A program made the position numbers and the translations under genes. The notes under the pieces are model-generated. The model ran no database searches. It saw only the letters and a list, made by a program, of their open reading frames with translations, and was not told the DNA's origin. Shown here piece after piece: positions 39,101 to 50,638 of a DNA stretch of 64,000 nt (its first letter is position 1; every line of letters begins with the position of its first letter). Origin of the DNA: Chaunax sp. Z400 (lineage: Eukaryota; Chordata; Actinopteri; Lophiiformes; Chaunacidae); NCBI GenBank assembly GCA_037577475.1, contig CM075204.1, positions 2,775,001 to 2,839,000 on the forward strand, given 5' to 3'.

Positions 39101-40059
39101 TATATTTATGTGTTATATCTTATGTGTTATGTTTTATGTGTTATGTGTTATGTTGTATGTGTGATGTCTTATGTGTTATGTTTATTGTGTTATGTCTTAT
39201 TTTGTATGTCTTATGTTGTATGTGTTGTGTTTTATGTGTTATGTGTTATGTTGTATGTCTTAATTCTTATGTTGTATGTTATGTTTAATGTTGTATGTGT
39301 TATGTCTTATGTGTTATGTTTTATGTATTGTGTTATGTTGTATGTGTTATGTCTTATGTGATATGTTTTATGTGTTATGTTGTATGTGTTATGTGTTATG
39401 TTGTATGTGTTATGTCTTATGTTGTATGTGTTATGTCTTATGTTGTATGTGTTATGTCTTATGTGTTATGTTTTATGTATTGTGTTATGTTGTATGTGTT
39501 ATGTCTTATGTGTTTTGTCTTGTGTTATGTCTTATGTGTTTTGTCTTGTGTTATGTTGTATGTGTTAATTCTTATGTTGTATGTGTTATGTTTCATGGTG
39601 TATGTGTTATGTCGTATGTGTTAATTCTTATGTTGTATGTGTTATGTTTTTTGTTTTATATTTGTTATATCTTATGTCTTATGTGTAATGTTATATGTGT
39701 TATGTCTTATGTTGTATGTTTTATGTGTTATGTCGTATGTGTTATGTGTTAATTCTTATGTTGTATGTTATGTTTTATGTTTTATGTTTGTGTTATATCT
39801 TATGTGTTATGTTTTATGTGTTATGTGTTATGTTGTATGTGTGATGTCTTATGTGTTATGTTTTTTGTGTTATGTGTTATGTTGTGTTATGCCTTATGTT
39901 GTATGTGTTATGTCATATGTTGTATATGTTACGTTTTATGTGTTCTGTGTTATGTTTTTTATTTTATGTTGTATGTGTCATGTGCTATGTTTTATGTGTT
40001 GTGTTATGTTTTACGTGTTATGTGTTATGTTGTATGTGTAATGTCTTATGTTGTATGTA
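21157..40059 (+). repeat. Heptamer (7-bp) satellite array 1, 18.9 kb
   Basis: Built from 7-bp words: ATGTGTT, ATGTCTT, ATGTTGT, ATGTTTT, with rarer ATGTGCA and AATTCTT. The plus strand is T/G-rich and C-poor. Three words make 21 nt, which reads as a 7-residue repeat (MCYVLCV type) in all plus frames; hence many spurious long ORFs. A rare landmark, TTGCATTTGTTGTTTG, recurs at 21977, 23884, 25883, 27425, 30489, 32641, 35312 and 37583. The array is therefore organised in higher-order units of roughly 1.5-3 kb. No gene, promoter or RNA is supported inside it. Confidence 0.95.
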
Positions 40060-40475
40060 CGATCAATAGAAAAACAAATGCTGATCTGTGCAGGCGATCA
40101 ATAGAAATTCATATGCTGATGCAAGCGAACGATCAATAGAAATAGAAATGCTGATGTGAGCAGGTGATCAATAGGAATCCAAATAGTGATGTGAGCAGGC
40201 GGTCCATAGAAATCCAGATGTTGATGTGAGGGAATGATCAATAGAAATCAAGGCCTGATTTTTCTGATGCAAACAGACAATCTATAGAAATAAAAATGCT
40301 GATGCATTTGCATGCAATGCAACCGTTGCTAGGTACAGAATGCTTACTTAGCAGGCGATCCAAAAAAAATACAGATGCTGATGTGAGTGAAAGATCAATA
40401 GAAAAACAAATGCTGATCTGTGCATGCGATAAATAGACATTCAGATGCTGATGTGATTAGGTGATCAACAAAAAA
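40060..40475. repeat. 35-bp satellite block 3
   Basis: The satellite resumes abruptly at CGATCAATAG after GTATGTA. It includes a hybrid insertion at 40301-40351 and leads into module copy 2 through GTGATTAGGTGATCAAC. Confidence 0.9.
40301..40351. other. Filler insertion containing a piece of the module, copy 1
   Basis: Within a satellite unit, GATGCATTTGCATGCAAT is followed by a 33-bp piece (40319-40351) identical to module positions 20209-20241. The satellite then continues as CAGGCGATCC. An octamer motif ATTTGCAT lies at 40306-40313. A second copy is at 41886-41936. Confidence 0.75.
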
Positions 40476-41339
40476 TGTAGCGAGCCATCACTCCATAGTT
40501 TAAGTCTGTTGTGATGTGTCTCTTTGCCTGGGACAGAAAAAAAACTTCTGCTTTGGGAACGAATCTGCTGATTTGTTCATATACGTACTGACAGTTGAGT
40601 TTTATATGCCTTCTAAATCAAAGTACAATGTGTGAAAGGGTGCGTATGACGTCACGCCACGTCATGAACACGCCAAGGAGCAACTGCAGCATAGCAACCG
40701 TTGCTAGGTACAGAATGCCTACTTAGTTTCCATCCCTTCTGTTTTTGTGCCGCTGAGACTTCAATCTCCCTCACCTTGAGTCAATCGGCAGCCCCGATAG
40801 TTCATTTATCGCTGTTAAGCTAGGCTAACGCTAACATCACATAACTTCCGGTTATCCATTCACAGTGCTTTTATTGTTAAAACACACTTCCGGTATGTTC
40901 GTTCACGGAGTTTCGAAGCTCAATTAACAGCGACAGCAACAATTATCCTTTACCTTTAAACAACCGAAACTATTAAAATACATAACAAATAGCAAACACA
41001 ACAGTAAATGAGACACTTATATTGGCATTCACGCTCAGTCCACTTGCAACAACCAGGTTTAACTAATACTTTAACTCAAATACGTGACGAGCTGCTGAAC
41101 ACATCTGAAAGAGTTCAACACTGCACTGTATGTTAACAGACTCAGTGCACAGATGGGACGGCGCAACCAATAGGAATACAGCACTGAATGGGTCATTAAA
41201 CAGCTAATAAAATAGAAAAGTGCAACAAGATTATCTTTGATGCCTTTTCTACACTATAACTGTGGCTGAAGTTAAATTATTTTCAGCAATCTGAGGAGAA
41301 ATTTTGACTATTCACACAGTGCCTTAGCTTAATTTTTTT
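40476..41339 (+). repeat. ~870-bp module, copy 2
   Basis: Same start (TGTAGCGAGCC) and end as copy 1, with few substitutions. It differs by a short deletion near 41220, where copy 1 reads AAAGCGCTATTTAACAACAAG and this copy AAAGTGCAACAAG. No coding content. Confidence 0.8.
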
Positions 41340-42060
41340 GAAATACAAATGCTGATGAGAAAAGGCAATCCACACAAATCCAAATGCTGATCGGAGGATG
41401 CAATCCACAGAAATCCAGATGCTAATGTGAGCAGGTGATCCATGGAAATACAAATGCTGATCTGAACAGGCGATCAATAGAAATACAAATGCTGATCTGA
41501 AAATGTGATCAATAGAAATACAAATGCTGATGTGAGCGAACGATCAATAGAAATACAAATGTTGATCTGAAAATGTGATCCATAGAAATACAAATGCTGA
41601 TGTGAGCAGGTGATCAATAGAAATCGAGGCCTGATATGAGCAAACGATCAATAGAAATAAAATTGCTGATGTGAGCAGGTGATCAATAGAAATCCAAATG
41701 CTGATGCGAGCGAACGATCAATAGAAATACAAATGCTGATGTGAGCAGGTGATCAATAGGAATCCAAATAGTGATGTGAGCAGGCGGTCCATAGAAATCC
41801 AGATGTTGATGTGAGGGAATGATCAATAGAAATCAAGGCCTGATTTTTCTGATGCAAACAGACAATCTATAGAAATAAAAATGCTGATGCATTTGCATGC
41901 AATGCAACCGTTGCTAGGTACAGAATGCTTACTTAGCAGGCGATCCAAAAAAAATACAGATGCTGATGTGAGTGAAAGATCAATAGAAAAACAAATGCTG
42001 ATCTGTGCATGCGATAAATAGACATTCAGATGCTGATGTGATTAGGTGATCAACAAAAAA
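41340..42060. repeat. 35-bp satellite block 4
   Basis: Satellite linking modules 2 and 3, part of a 1,585-bp tandem duplication. It contains the second filler insertion (41886-41936). Confidence 0.9.
41886..41936. other. Filler insertion containing a piece of the module, copy 2
   Basis: Same structure as at 40301-40351, exactly 1,585 bp downstream: octamer ATTTGCAT at 41891-41898, then the 33-bp module-derived piece at 41904-41936. It was copied with the tandem duplication rather than formed independently. Confidence 0.75.
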
Positions 42061-42933
42061 TGTAGCGAGCCATCACTCCATAGTTTAAGTCTGTTGTGAT
42101 GTGTCTCTTTGCCTGGGACAGAAAAAAAACTTCTGCTTTGGGAACGACTCTGCTGATTTGTTCATATACGTACTGACAGTTGAGTTTTATATGCCTTCTA
42201 AATCAAAGTACAATGTGTGAAAGGGTGCGTATGACGTCACGCCACGTCATGAACACGCCAAGGAGCAACTGCAGCATAGCAACCGTTGCTAGGTACAGAA
42301 TGCTTACTTAGTTTCCATCCCTTGTGTTTTTGTGCCGCTGGGACTTCAACCTCCCTCACCTTGAGTCAATCGGCAGCCCCGATAGTTCATTTATCGCTGT
42401 TAAGCTAGGCTAACGCTAACATCACATAACTTCCGGCTATCTATTCACAGTGCTTTTATTGTTAAAACACACTTCCGGTATGTTCGTTCACGGAGTTTCG
42501 AAGCTCAATTAACAGCGACAGCAACAATTATCCTTTACCTTTAAACAACCGAAACTATTAAAATACATAACAAATAGCAAACACAACAGTAAATTAGACA
42601 CTTATATTGGCATTCACGCTCAGTCCACTTGCAACAACCGTGTTTAACTAATACTTTAACTCAAATACGTGACGAGCTGCTGAACACATCTGAAAGAGTT
42701 CAACACTGCACTGTATGTTAACAGACTCAGTGCACAGATGGGACGGCGCAACCAATAGGAATACAGCACTGAATGGGTCATTAAACAGCTAATAAAATAG
42801 AAAAGCGCTATTTAACAACAAGATTATCTTTGAGGCCTTTTCTACACTATAACTGTGGCTGAAGTTAAATTATTTTCAGCAATCTGAGGAGAAATTTTGA
42901 CTATTCACACAGTGTCTTTGCTCAATTTTTTTT
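42061..42933 (+). repeat. ~870-bp module, copy 3
   Basis: Offset 1,585 bp from copy 2. It retains the longer AAAGCGCTATTTAACAACAAG form of copy 1 and the CRE, palindrome and ETS-like sites. No coding content. Confidence 0.8.
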
Positions 42934-43399
42934 GAAATACAAATGCTGATGAGAAAAGGCAATCCAAACAAATCCAAATGCTGATCGGAGGATACAATCC
43001 ACAGAAATCCAGATGCTAATGTGAGCAGGTGATCCATAGAAATACAAATGCTGATCTGAGCAGGCGATCAATAGAAATACAAATGCTGATCTGAAAATGT
43101 GATCCATAGAAATACAAATGCTGATGTAAGCGAACGATCAATAGAAATACAAATGCTGATCTGAAAATGTGATCCATAGAAATCAAGATGCTGATGTGAG
43201 TGAACAATCAATAGAAACACAAATGCTTATCTGAGCAGAAGTTCCAAAGAAATACAAATGATGATGTGAGCAGGCGATCAATAGAAATCCAGATAATGAT
43301 GTGAGCGAACAATCCATAGAAATACAAATGCTGTTGCGAGAGATCCATAAAAGTAGAGAGTGAGCGATCCATTGAAATACATTTGCTGCAGCTAGCGAG
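42934..43399. repeat. 35-bp satellite block 5
   Basis: Satellite units, becoming irregular towards the right end (for example AAAAGTAGAGAGTGAGCGATCC). They then give way to unique sequence. Confidence 0.85.
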
Positions 43400-43523
43400 C
43401 AAGCAATACACAGAAAAGCAGCAGAAAACTGTGTTGTTGTGACTCTAAGCTAGCATACACACACACAGTATACTACGTTAGTACCCACTGTGTCCTGGAC
43501 CCTGGTGCCTTTGTTACAACTTC
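43400..43523. other. Unique 5' flank of module copy 4
   Basis: About 120 bp not seen beside the other modules, with a short CA run (ACACACACACAG). Modules 1, 2, 3 and 5 are instead preceded by satellite ending in CAACAAAAAA. This fixes TGTAGCG as the true shared left boundary of the module. No gene seen. Confidence 0.6.
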
Positions 43524-44394
43524 TGTAGCGAGCCATCACTCCATAGTTTAAGTCTGTTGTGATGTGTCTCTTTGGCTGGGACAGAAAAAAAACTTCTGCT
43601 TTGGGAACGAATCTGCTGATTTGTTCATATACGTACTGACAGTTGATTTTTATATGCCTTCTAAATCAAAGTATAATGTGTGAAAGGGTGCGTATGACGT
43701 CACGCCACGTCATGAACACGCCAAGGAGCAACTGCAGCATAGCAACCGTTGCTAGGTACAGAATGCTTACTTAGTTTCCATCCCTTCTGTTTTTGTGCCG
43801 CTGAGACTTCAATCTCCCTCACCTTGAGTCAATCGGCAGCCCAGATAGTTCATTTATCGCTGATAAGCTAGGCTAACGCTAACATCACATAACTTCCGGT
43901 TATCCATTCACAGTGCTTTTATTGTTAAAACACACTTCCGGTATGTTCGTTCACGGAGTTTCGAAGCTCAATTAACAGCGACAGCAACAATTATCCTTTA
44001 CCTTTAAACAACCGAAACTATTAAAATACATAACAAATAGCAAACAACAGTAAATGACATACTTATATTGGCATTCACGCTCAGTCCACTTGCAACAACC
44101 GTGTTTAACTAATACTTTAACTCAAATACGTGACGAGCTGCTGAACACATCTGAAAGAGTTCAACACTGCACTGTATGTTAACAGACTCAGTGCACAGAT
44201 GGGACGGCGCAACCAATAGGAATACAGCACTGAATGGGTCATTAAACAGCTAATAAAATAGAAAAGCGCTATTTAACAACAAGATTATCTTTGAGGCCTT
44301 TTCTATACTATAACCGTGGCTGAAGTTAAATTATTTTCAGCAATCTGAAGAGAAATTTTGACTATTCACACAGTGCCTTAGCTTAATTTTTTTT
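43524..44394 (+). repeat. ~870-bp module, copy 4
   Basis: Same boundaries internally as the other copies (TGTAGCGAGCC to a T8 run). It has a different left neighbour and is followed by the short linker and the second heptamer array, in the same order as copy 1. Confidence 0.8.
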
Positions 44395-44584
44395 GAAATA
44401 CAAATGCTGATGCGAAAAGGCAATCCACACAAATCCAAATGCTGATTGGAGGATGCAATCCACAGAAATCCAGATGCTAATGTGAGCAGGTGATCCATAG
44501 AAATCCAGGTGCTGATTTGAGCAGGCGATTAATAGAAATACAAATGCTGATCTGAGCAGGCGATTAATAGAAATACAAATGCTG
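44395..44584. repeat. 35-bp satellite linker between module 4 and heptamer array 2
   Basis: Starts with the same diverged units as the linker at 20862 (GCGAAAAGGCAATCC, then GGAGGATGCAATCC). It ends with the same GGCGATTAATAGAAATAC and ATGCTG before the heptamers. Confidence 0.85.
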
Positions 44585-46939
44585 ATGTATGTATGTGTTA
44601 ATTCTTATGTTGTCTGTGTTATGTTTTATGTTGTATGTGTTATGTCTTATGTGTTATGTTTTATGTCTTGTGTTATGTTGTATGTGTTATGTCTTATGTG
44701 TTATGTTTTATGTGTTATGTCTTATGTTGTATGTGTTATGTCTTATGTTGTGTGTGTTATGTTTTATGTTGTATGTGTTATGTCTTATGTTGTATGTGTT
44801 GTCTTATGTTGTATGTGTTATGTTTTAAGTGTTATGTTTTATGTGTTATGTCTTATGTTTTATGTTATGTTGTATGTGCAATGTCTTATGTCTTATGTTT
44901 TTTCTTTTGTTTTATGTGTTATGTGTTATGTTGTATGTGTTATGTTTTATGTGTTATGTTATATGTGTTATGTCTTGTGTGTTATGTTGTATGTGTTATG
45001 TTGTATGTGCAATGTCTTATGTCTTATGTTTTTTCTTTTATGTTTTATGTGTTATGTCTTATGTTTTATGTGTTATGTTGTATGTGCAATGTCTTATGTC
45101 TTATGTTTTTTGTTTTATGTTTTATGTGTTATGTGTATATGTGTTATGTCTTGTCTGTTATGTTGTATGTGTTATGTCTTATGTTGCATGTGTTATGTGT
45201 TTAGATGTATGTGTTATGTCTTATGTGTTAATTGTTATGTGTTATGACTTGTGTGTTATGTGTTATGTCTTATGTTGTATGTGTTAATTCTTATGTTGTA
45301 TGTGTTATGTTTTATGTTGTATGTGTTATGTTTTATGTGTTATGTCCTATGTTTTATGTGTTATGTTGTATGTGTTATATCTTGTATGATATGTTTTATG
45401 TGTTATGTATTATGTTGTGTGTTCTGTCTTATGTGTTATGTTTTATGTGTTATGTTGTATATGTTATGTCTTATGTCTTATGTTGTATGTGTTATTTGTT
45501 ATGTTGTTTGTGTGATGTCTTATGTGTTATGTTTTATGTGTTATGTCTTATGTTGTCTGTGTTGTGTTTTATGTGTTATGTGTTATGTTGTATGTGTTAA
45601 TTCTTATGTTGTATGTGTTATGTCTTATGTGTTATGTTTTATGTATTGTGTTATGTTGAATGTGTTATGTCTTATGTGTCATGTTTTATGTGTTATGTTG
45701 TATGTGTTATGTCTTATGTTGTGTGTGTTATGTTTTAAGTGTTATGTTTTATGTGCAATGTGTTATGTCTTATGTTTTTTCTTTTATGTTTTATGTGTTA
45801 TGTCTTATGTTTTATGTGTTATGTTGTATGTGCAATGTCTTATGTCTAATGTTTTTTGTTTTATGTTTTATGTGTTATGTGTGTATGTGTTATGTCTTGT
45901 GTGTTATGTTGTATGTGTTATGTTGTATGTGTTATGTCTTATGTTGTATGTGTTATGTCTTATGTTGTATGTGTTATGTCTTATGTTGTATGTGTTATGT
46001 CTTATGTGTTATGTTGTATGTGTTATGTTATGTTGTATGTGTTATGTCTTATGTGTTATGTTTTATGTGTTTAGTTGTATGTGTTATGTTTTATGTTGTA
46101 TGTGTTATGTCTTATGTGTTATGTCTTATGTGTTATGTTATATGTGTTATATCTTATGTTATATGTGTTATGTCTTATGTGTTATGTTTTATGTGTTATG
46201 TCGTATGTGTAATGTTATATGTGTTAATTCTTATGTTGTATGTGTTATGTGTTATGTGTTATGTTTTATGTGTTATGTGTTATGTCGTATGTGTTGTGTT
46301 ATGTTTTTTGTTTTATATTTATGTGTTATATCTTATCTGTTATGTCTTATGTGTAATGTTATATGTGTTATGTCTTATGTGTTATGTTTTATGTATTGTG
46401 TTATGTTGTATGTGTTAATTCTTATGTTGTATGTGTTATGTTTTATGGCGTATGTGTTATGTCGTATGTGTTAATTCTTATGTTGTATGTGTTATGTTTT
46501 TTGTTTTATATTTGTGTTGTATCTTATGTCTTATGTGTAATGTTATATGTGTTATGTCTTATGTTGTATGTGTTATGTTTTATGTGTTATGTGTTATGTT
46601 TTATGTGTTATGTGTTATGTCGTATGTGTTATGTGTTAAATCTTATGTTGTATGTTATGTTTTATGTTTGTGTTATATCTTATGTGTGATGTTTTATGTG
46701 TTATGTGTTATGTTGTATGTGTGATGTCTTATGTGTTATGTTTTTTGTGTTATGTGTTATGTTGTGTTATGCCTTATATTGTATGTGTTATGTCTTATGT
46801 TGTATATGTTACGTTTTATGTGTTCTGTGTTATGTTTTTTATTTTATGTTGTATGTGTCATGTGCTATGTTTTATGTGTTGTGTTATATTTTACGTGTTA
46901 TGTGTTATGTTGTATGTGTAATGTCTTATGTTGTATGTA
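44585..46939 (+). repeat. Heptamer satellite array 2, 2.36 kb
   Basis: Same 7-bp words, same left junction (GATGTATGTATGTGTTAATTC) and same right junction (TTGTATGTACGATCAATAG) as array 1. Its left and right ends match the ends of array 1 closely. The TTGCATTTGTTG landmark of the array-1 interior is absent. It is eight times shorter. Reading frames inside it are by-products of the repeat. Confidence 0.95.
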
Positions 46940-49041
46940 CGATCAATAGAAAAACAAATGCTGATCTGTGCAGGCGATCAATAGAAATTCATATGCTGAT
47001 GTGATTAGGTGATCAACAAAAATTCAAACGCTGATCTGAGCAGGCGATTAATAGAAATACAAATGTTGATCTGAGCAGGCAATCCATAGAAATCCAGATG
47101 CTCAGGTGAGCGAACGATCAATAGAAATAAAAAAGCTGATGGGAGCGAACGATCAATAGAAATACAGATGCTGAGGCGAGCGAACGATCAGTAGAAATAC
47201 AAATGCTGATGTGAGCAGGTGATCAATAGGAATCCAAATAGTGATGTGAGCAGGCGGTCCATAGAAATCCAGATGTTGATGTGAGGGAATGATCAATAGA
47301 AATCAAGGCCTGATGTTTCTGATGCAAACAGTCAATCTATAGAAATAAAAATGCTGATGTTAGCAGGCGATCCATAAAAAATACAGATGCTGATGTGAGT
47401 GAACGATCAATTGAAATACAAAGGATGATGCGAGCGAACGATCAATGGAAATACAAATGCTGATGTGAGCGAATGATCAATAGAAATACAAATGCTGATG
47501 CAGGGGAATGATCAATAGAAATCCAAATGCTGATGAAAGCAGGTGATCCAAAAAAATACAAATGCTGATCTGAGCAGGCGATCTATAGAAATACAAATGC
47601 TGATGTGAGCAGGCGATCCATAGAAATCCAGATGCTGATGTGAGCGAACGATCAATAGAAATAAAATTGCTGATGTGAGCAGGTGATCAATAGAAATCGA
47701 GGCCTGATGTGAGCAAACGATCAATAGAAATCCAAATGCTGATGCAAGCAGGTGATCCATAAAAATACAAATGCTGATGTGAGCGAAAGATCAATAGAAA
47801 TAAAATTGCTGATGTGATCAGGTGATCAATAGAAATCCAAATGCTGATGCGAGCGAACGATCAATAGAAATACAAATGCTGATGTGAGCAGGTGATCAAT
47901 AGGAATCCAAATAGTGATGTGAGCAGGCGGTCCATAGAAATCCAGATGTTGATGTGAGGGAATGATCAATAGAAATAAAATTGCTGATGTGAGCAGGTGA
48001 TCAATAGAAATCCAGGCCTGATGTGAGCAAACGATCAATAGAAATCCAAATGCTGATGCAAGCAGGTGATCCATAAAAATACAAATGCTGATGTGAGCGA
48101 ACGATCAATAGAAATAAAAATGCTGATGTGAGCAGGCGATCCAAAGAAATCCAGATGCTGATGTGAGCGAACGATCAAAAGAAATAAAATTGCTGATGTG
48201 AGCAGGTGATCAATAGAAATCGAGGCCTGATGTGAGCAAACGATCAATAGAAATCCAAATGCTGATGTGAGCAGGTGATCCATAAAAATACAAATGCTGA
48301 TGTGAGCGAACGTTCAATAGAAATAAAATTGCTGATGTGAGCAGGTGATCAATAGAAATCCAAATGCTGATGCGAGCGAACGATCAATAGAAATACAAAT
48401 GCTGATGTGAGCAGGTGATCAATAGGAATCCAAATAGTGATGTGAGCAGGCGGTCCATAGAAATCCAGATGTTGATGTGAGGGAATGATCAATAGAAATC
48501 AAGGCCTGATTTTTCTGATGCAAACAGACAATCTATAGAAATAAAAATGCTGATGTTAGCAGGCGATCCAAAAAAAATACAGATGCTGATGTGAGTGAAC
48601 GATCAATAGAAATAAAATTGCTGATGTGAGCAGGTGATCAATAGAAATCGAGGCCTGATGTGAGCAAACGATCAATAGAAATAAAATTGCTGATGTGAGC
48701 AGGTGATCAATAGAAATCCAAATGCTGATGCGAGCGAACGATCAATAGAAATACAAATGCTGATGTGAGCAGGTGATCAATAGGAATCCAAATAGTGATG
48801 TGAGCAGGCGGTCCATAGAAATCCAGATGTTGATGTGAGGGAATGATCAATAGAAATCAAGGCCTGATTTTTCTGATGCAAACAGACAATCTATAGAAAT
48901 AAAAATGCTGATGTTAGCAGGCGATCCAAAAAAAATACAGATGCTGATGTGAGTGAACGATCAATAGAAAAACAAATGCTGATCTGTGCAGGCGATCAAT
49001 AGACATTCAGATGCTGATGTGATTAGGTGATCAACAAAAAA
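46940..49041. repeat. 35-bp satellite block 6
   Basis: Satellite resuming after array 2. It is rich in AAATCGAGGCCTGATGTGAG and AAATAAAATTGCTGATGTG forms, with internal duplications of a few hundred bp (for example around 47,640-48,380). No gene seen. Confidence 0.9.
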
Positions 49042-49914
49042 TGTAGCGAGCCATCACTCCATAGTTTAAGTCTGTTGTGATGTGTCTCTTTGCCTGGGAC
49101 AGAAAAAAAACTTCTGCTTTGGGAACGAATCTGCTGATTTGTTCATATACGTACTGACAGTTGAGTTTTATATGCCTTCTAAATCAAAGTACAATGTGTG
49201 AAAGGGTGCGTATGACGTCACGCCACGTCATGAACACGCCAAGCAGCAACTGCAGCATAGCAACCGTTGCTAGGTCCAGAATGCTTCCTTAGTTTCCACC
49301 CCTTGTGTTTTTGTGCCGCTGAGACTTTAATCTCCCTCACCTTGAGTCAATCGGCAGCCCCGATAGTTCATTTATCGCTGTTAAGCTAGGCTAACGCTAA
49401 CATCACATAACTTCCGGTTATCCATTCACAGTGCTTTTATTGTTAAAAAACACTTCCGGTATGTTCGTTCACGGAGTTTCGAAGCTCAATTAACAGCGAC
49501 AGCAACAATTATCCTTTACCTTTAAACAACCGAAACTATTAAAATACATAACAAATAGCAAACACAACAGTAAACGAGATACTTATATTGGCATTCACGC
49601 TCAGTCCACTTGCAACAACCGTGTTTAACTAATACTTTAACTCAATTACGTGACGAGCTGGTGAACACATCTGAAAGAGTTCAACACTGCACTGTATGTT
49701 AACAGACTCAGTGCACAGATGGGACGGCGCAACCAATAGGAATACAGCACTGAATGGGTCATTAAACAGCTAATAAAATAGAAAAGCGCTATTTAACAAC
49801 AAGATTATCTTTGAGGCCTTTTCTACACTATAACTGTGGCTGAAGTTAAATTATTTTCAGCAATCTGAGGAGAAATTTTGACTATTCACACAGTGCCTTA
49901 GCTTAATTTTTTTT
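49042..49914 (+). repeat. ~870-bp module, copy 5
   Basis: Same limits and motif set as the other modules; minor differences such as CCAAGCAGCAACTG. It is followed by diverged satellite units containing three tandem copies of the CGGAGGATGCAATCC form, and then by ordinary satellite. No heptamer array follows it. Confidence 0.8.
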
Positions 49915-50390
49915 GAAATACAAATGCTGATGCGAAAAGGCAATCCACACAAATCCAAATGCTGATCGGAGGATGCAATCCACACAAATCCAAATGCTGA
50001 TCGGAGGATGCAATCCACACAAATCCAAATGCTGATCGGAGGATTCAATCTACAGAAATCCAGATGCTAATGTGAGCAGGTGATCCATAGAAATCCAGGT
50101 GCTGATTTGAGCGAACAATCAATAGAAATACCAATGCTGAGTTGAGCAGAAGATCCATAGAAATACAAGTGCTGATCTGAGCAGGCGATCAATAGAAATC
50201 CAAATGCTGATCTGAAAATGTGATCCATAGAAATCCAAATGCTGATGTGAGCAAACGATCAATAGAAATCAAGATGCTGATGTGAGCGAACAATCAATAG
50301 AAACACAAATGCTTATCTGAGCAGAAGTTCCAAAGAAATACAAATGATGATGTGTGCAGGCGATCAATAGAAATCCAGATAATGATGTGA
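49915..50390. repeat. 35-bp satellite block 7, right edge of satellite domain
   Basis: Last satellite units. The array stops within GATAATGATGTGAG at 50390, directly against exon-like sequence. No further 35-bp units are seen to the right. Confidence 0.9.
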
Positions 50391-50638
50391 GCCTCCTGGC
50401 CCTGCCAAGCCTTTCCCAGTGGTGAAACGTGCCATCAAGTTCCAACTTCTCAGGTAAGATTAAGCATAGAAACATCTTAGCTCCCTCTATCTGCACACAC
50501 CCTTTCACTTTCTTGCTATTTTGTGTCCCCATATGATCCTCACACAAATTGTACATGTTATGTACATTATGTTATGTCCTTTGCAGAGAAGATAGTATCA
50601 GTGATGTGCTGAGTGATCATTTTGTGGTGCATTTGTGA
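50391..50638 (+). pseudogene. Possible host exon pair truncated by the satellite
   Basis: Immediately right of the satellite is an open frame reading PPGPAKPFPVVKRAIKF, ending at a good donor (CAG/GTAAGAT, 50453/50454). A pyrimidine-ended acceptor (CCTTTGCAG, 50586) allows an in-frame join to EDSISDVLSDHFVVHL and a TGA at 50636-50638. The 133-bp intron and preserved phase suggest the 3' end of a real gene whose upstream part is replaced by satellite. The family is not recognised, and the resemblance of PPGP to P450 N-termini is too weak to use. It may be chance. Confidence 0.3.

Noticed and set aside
21157..40059. Telomeric or telomere-like repeat
   Set aside because: The unit has no TTAGGG and no G-runs. 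T/G strand bias is the only similarity.
21186..40139. Dozens of plus-strand ORFs up to about 700 codons reading MCYVLCV-type repeats
   Set aside because: They follow from a 7-bp repeat without stop codons; all three plus frames are open together. No start context, domain or normal composition.
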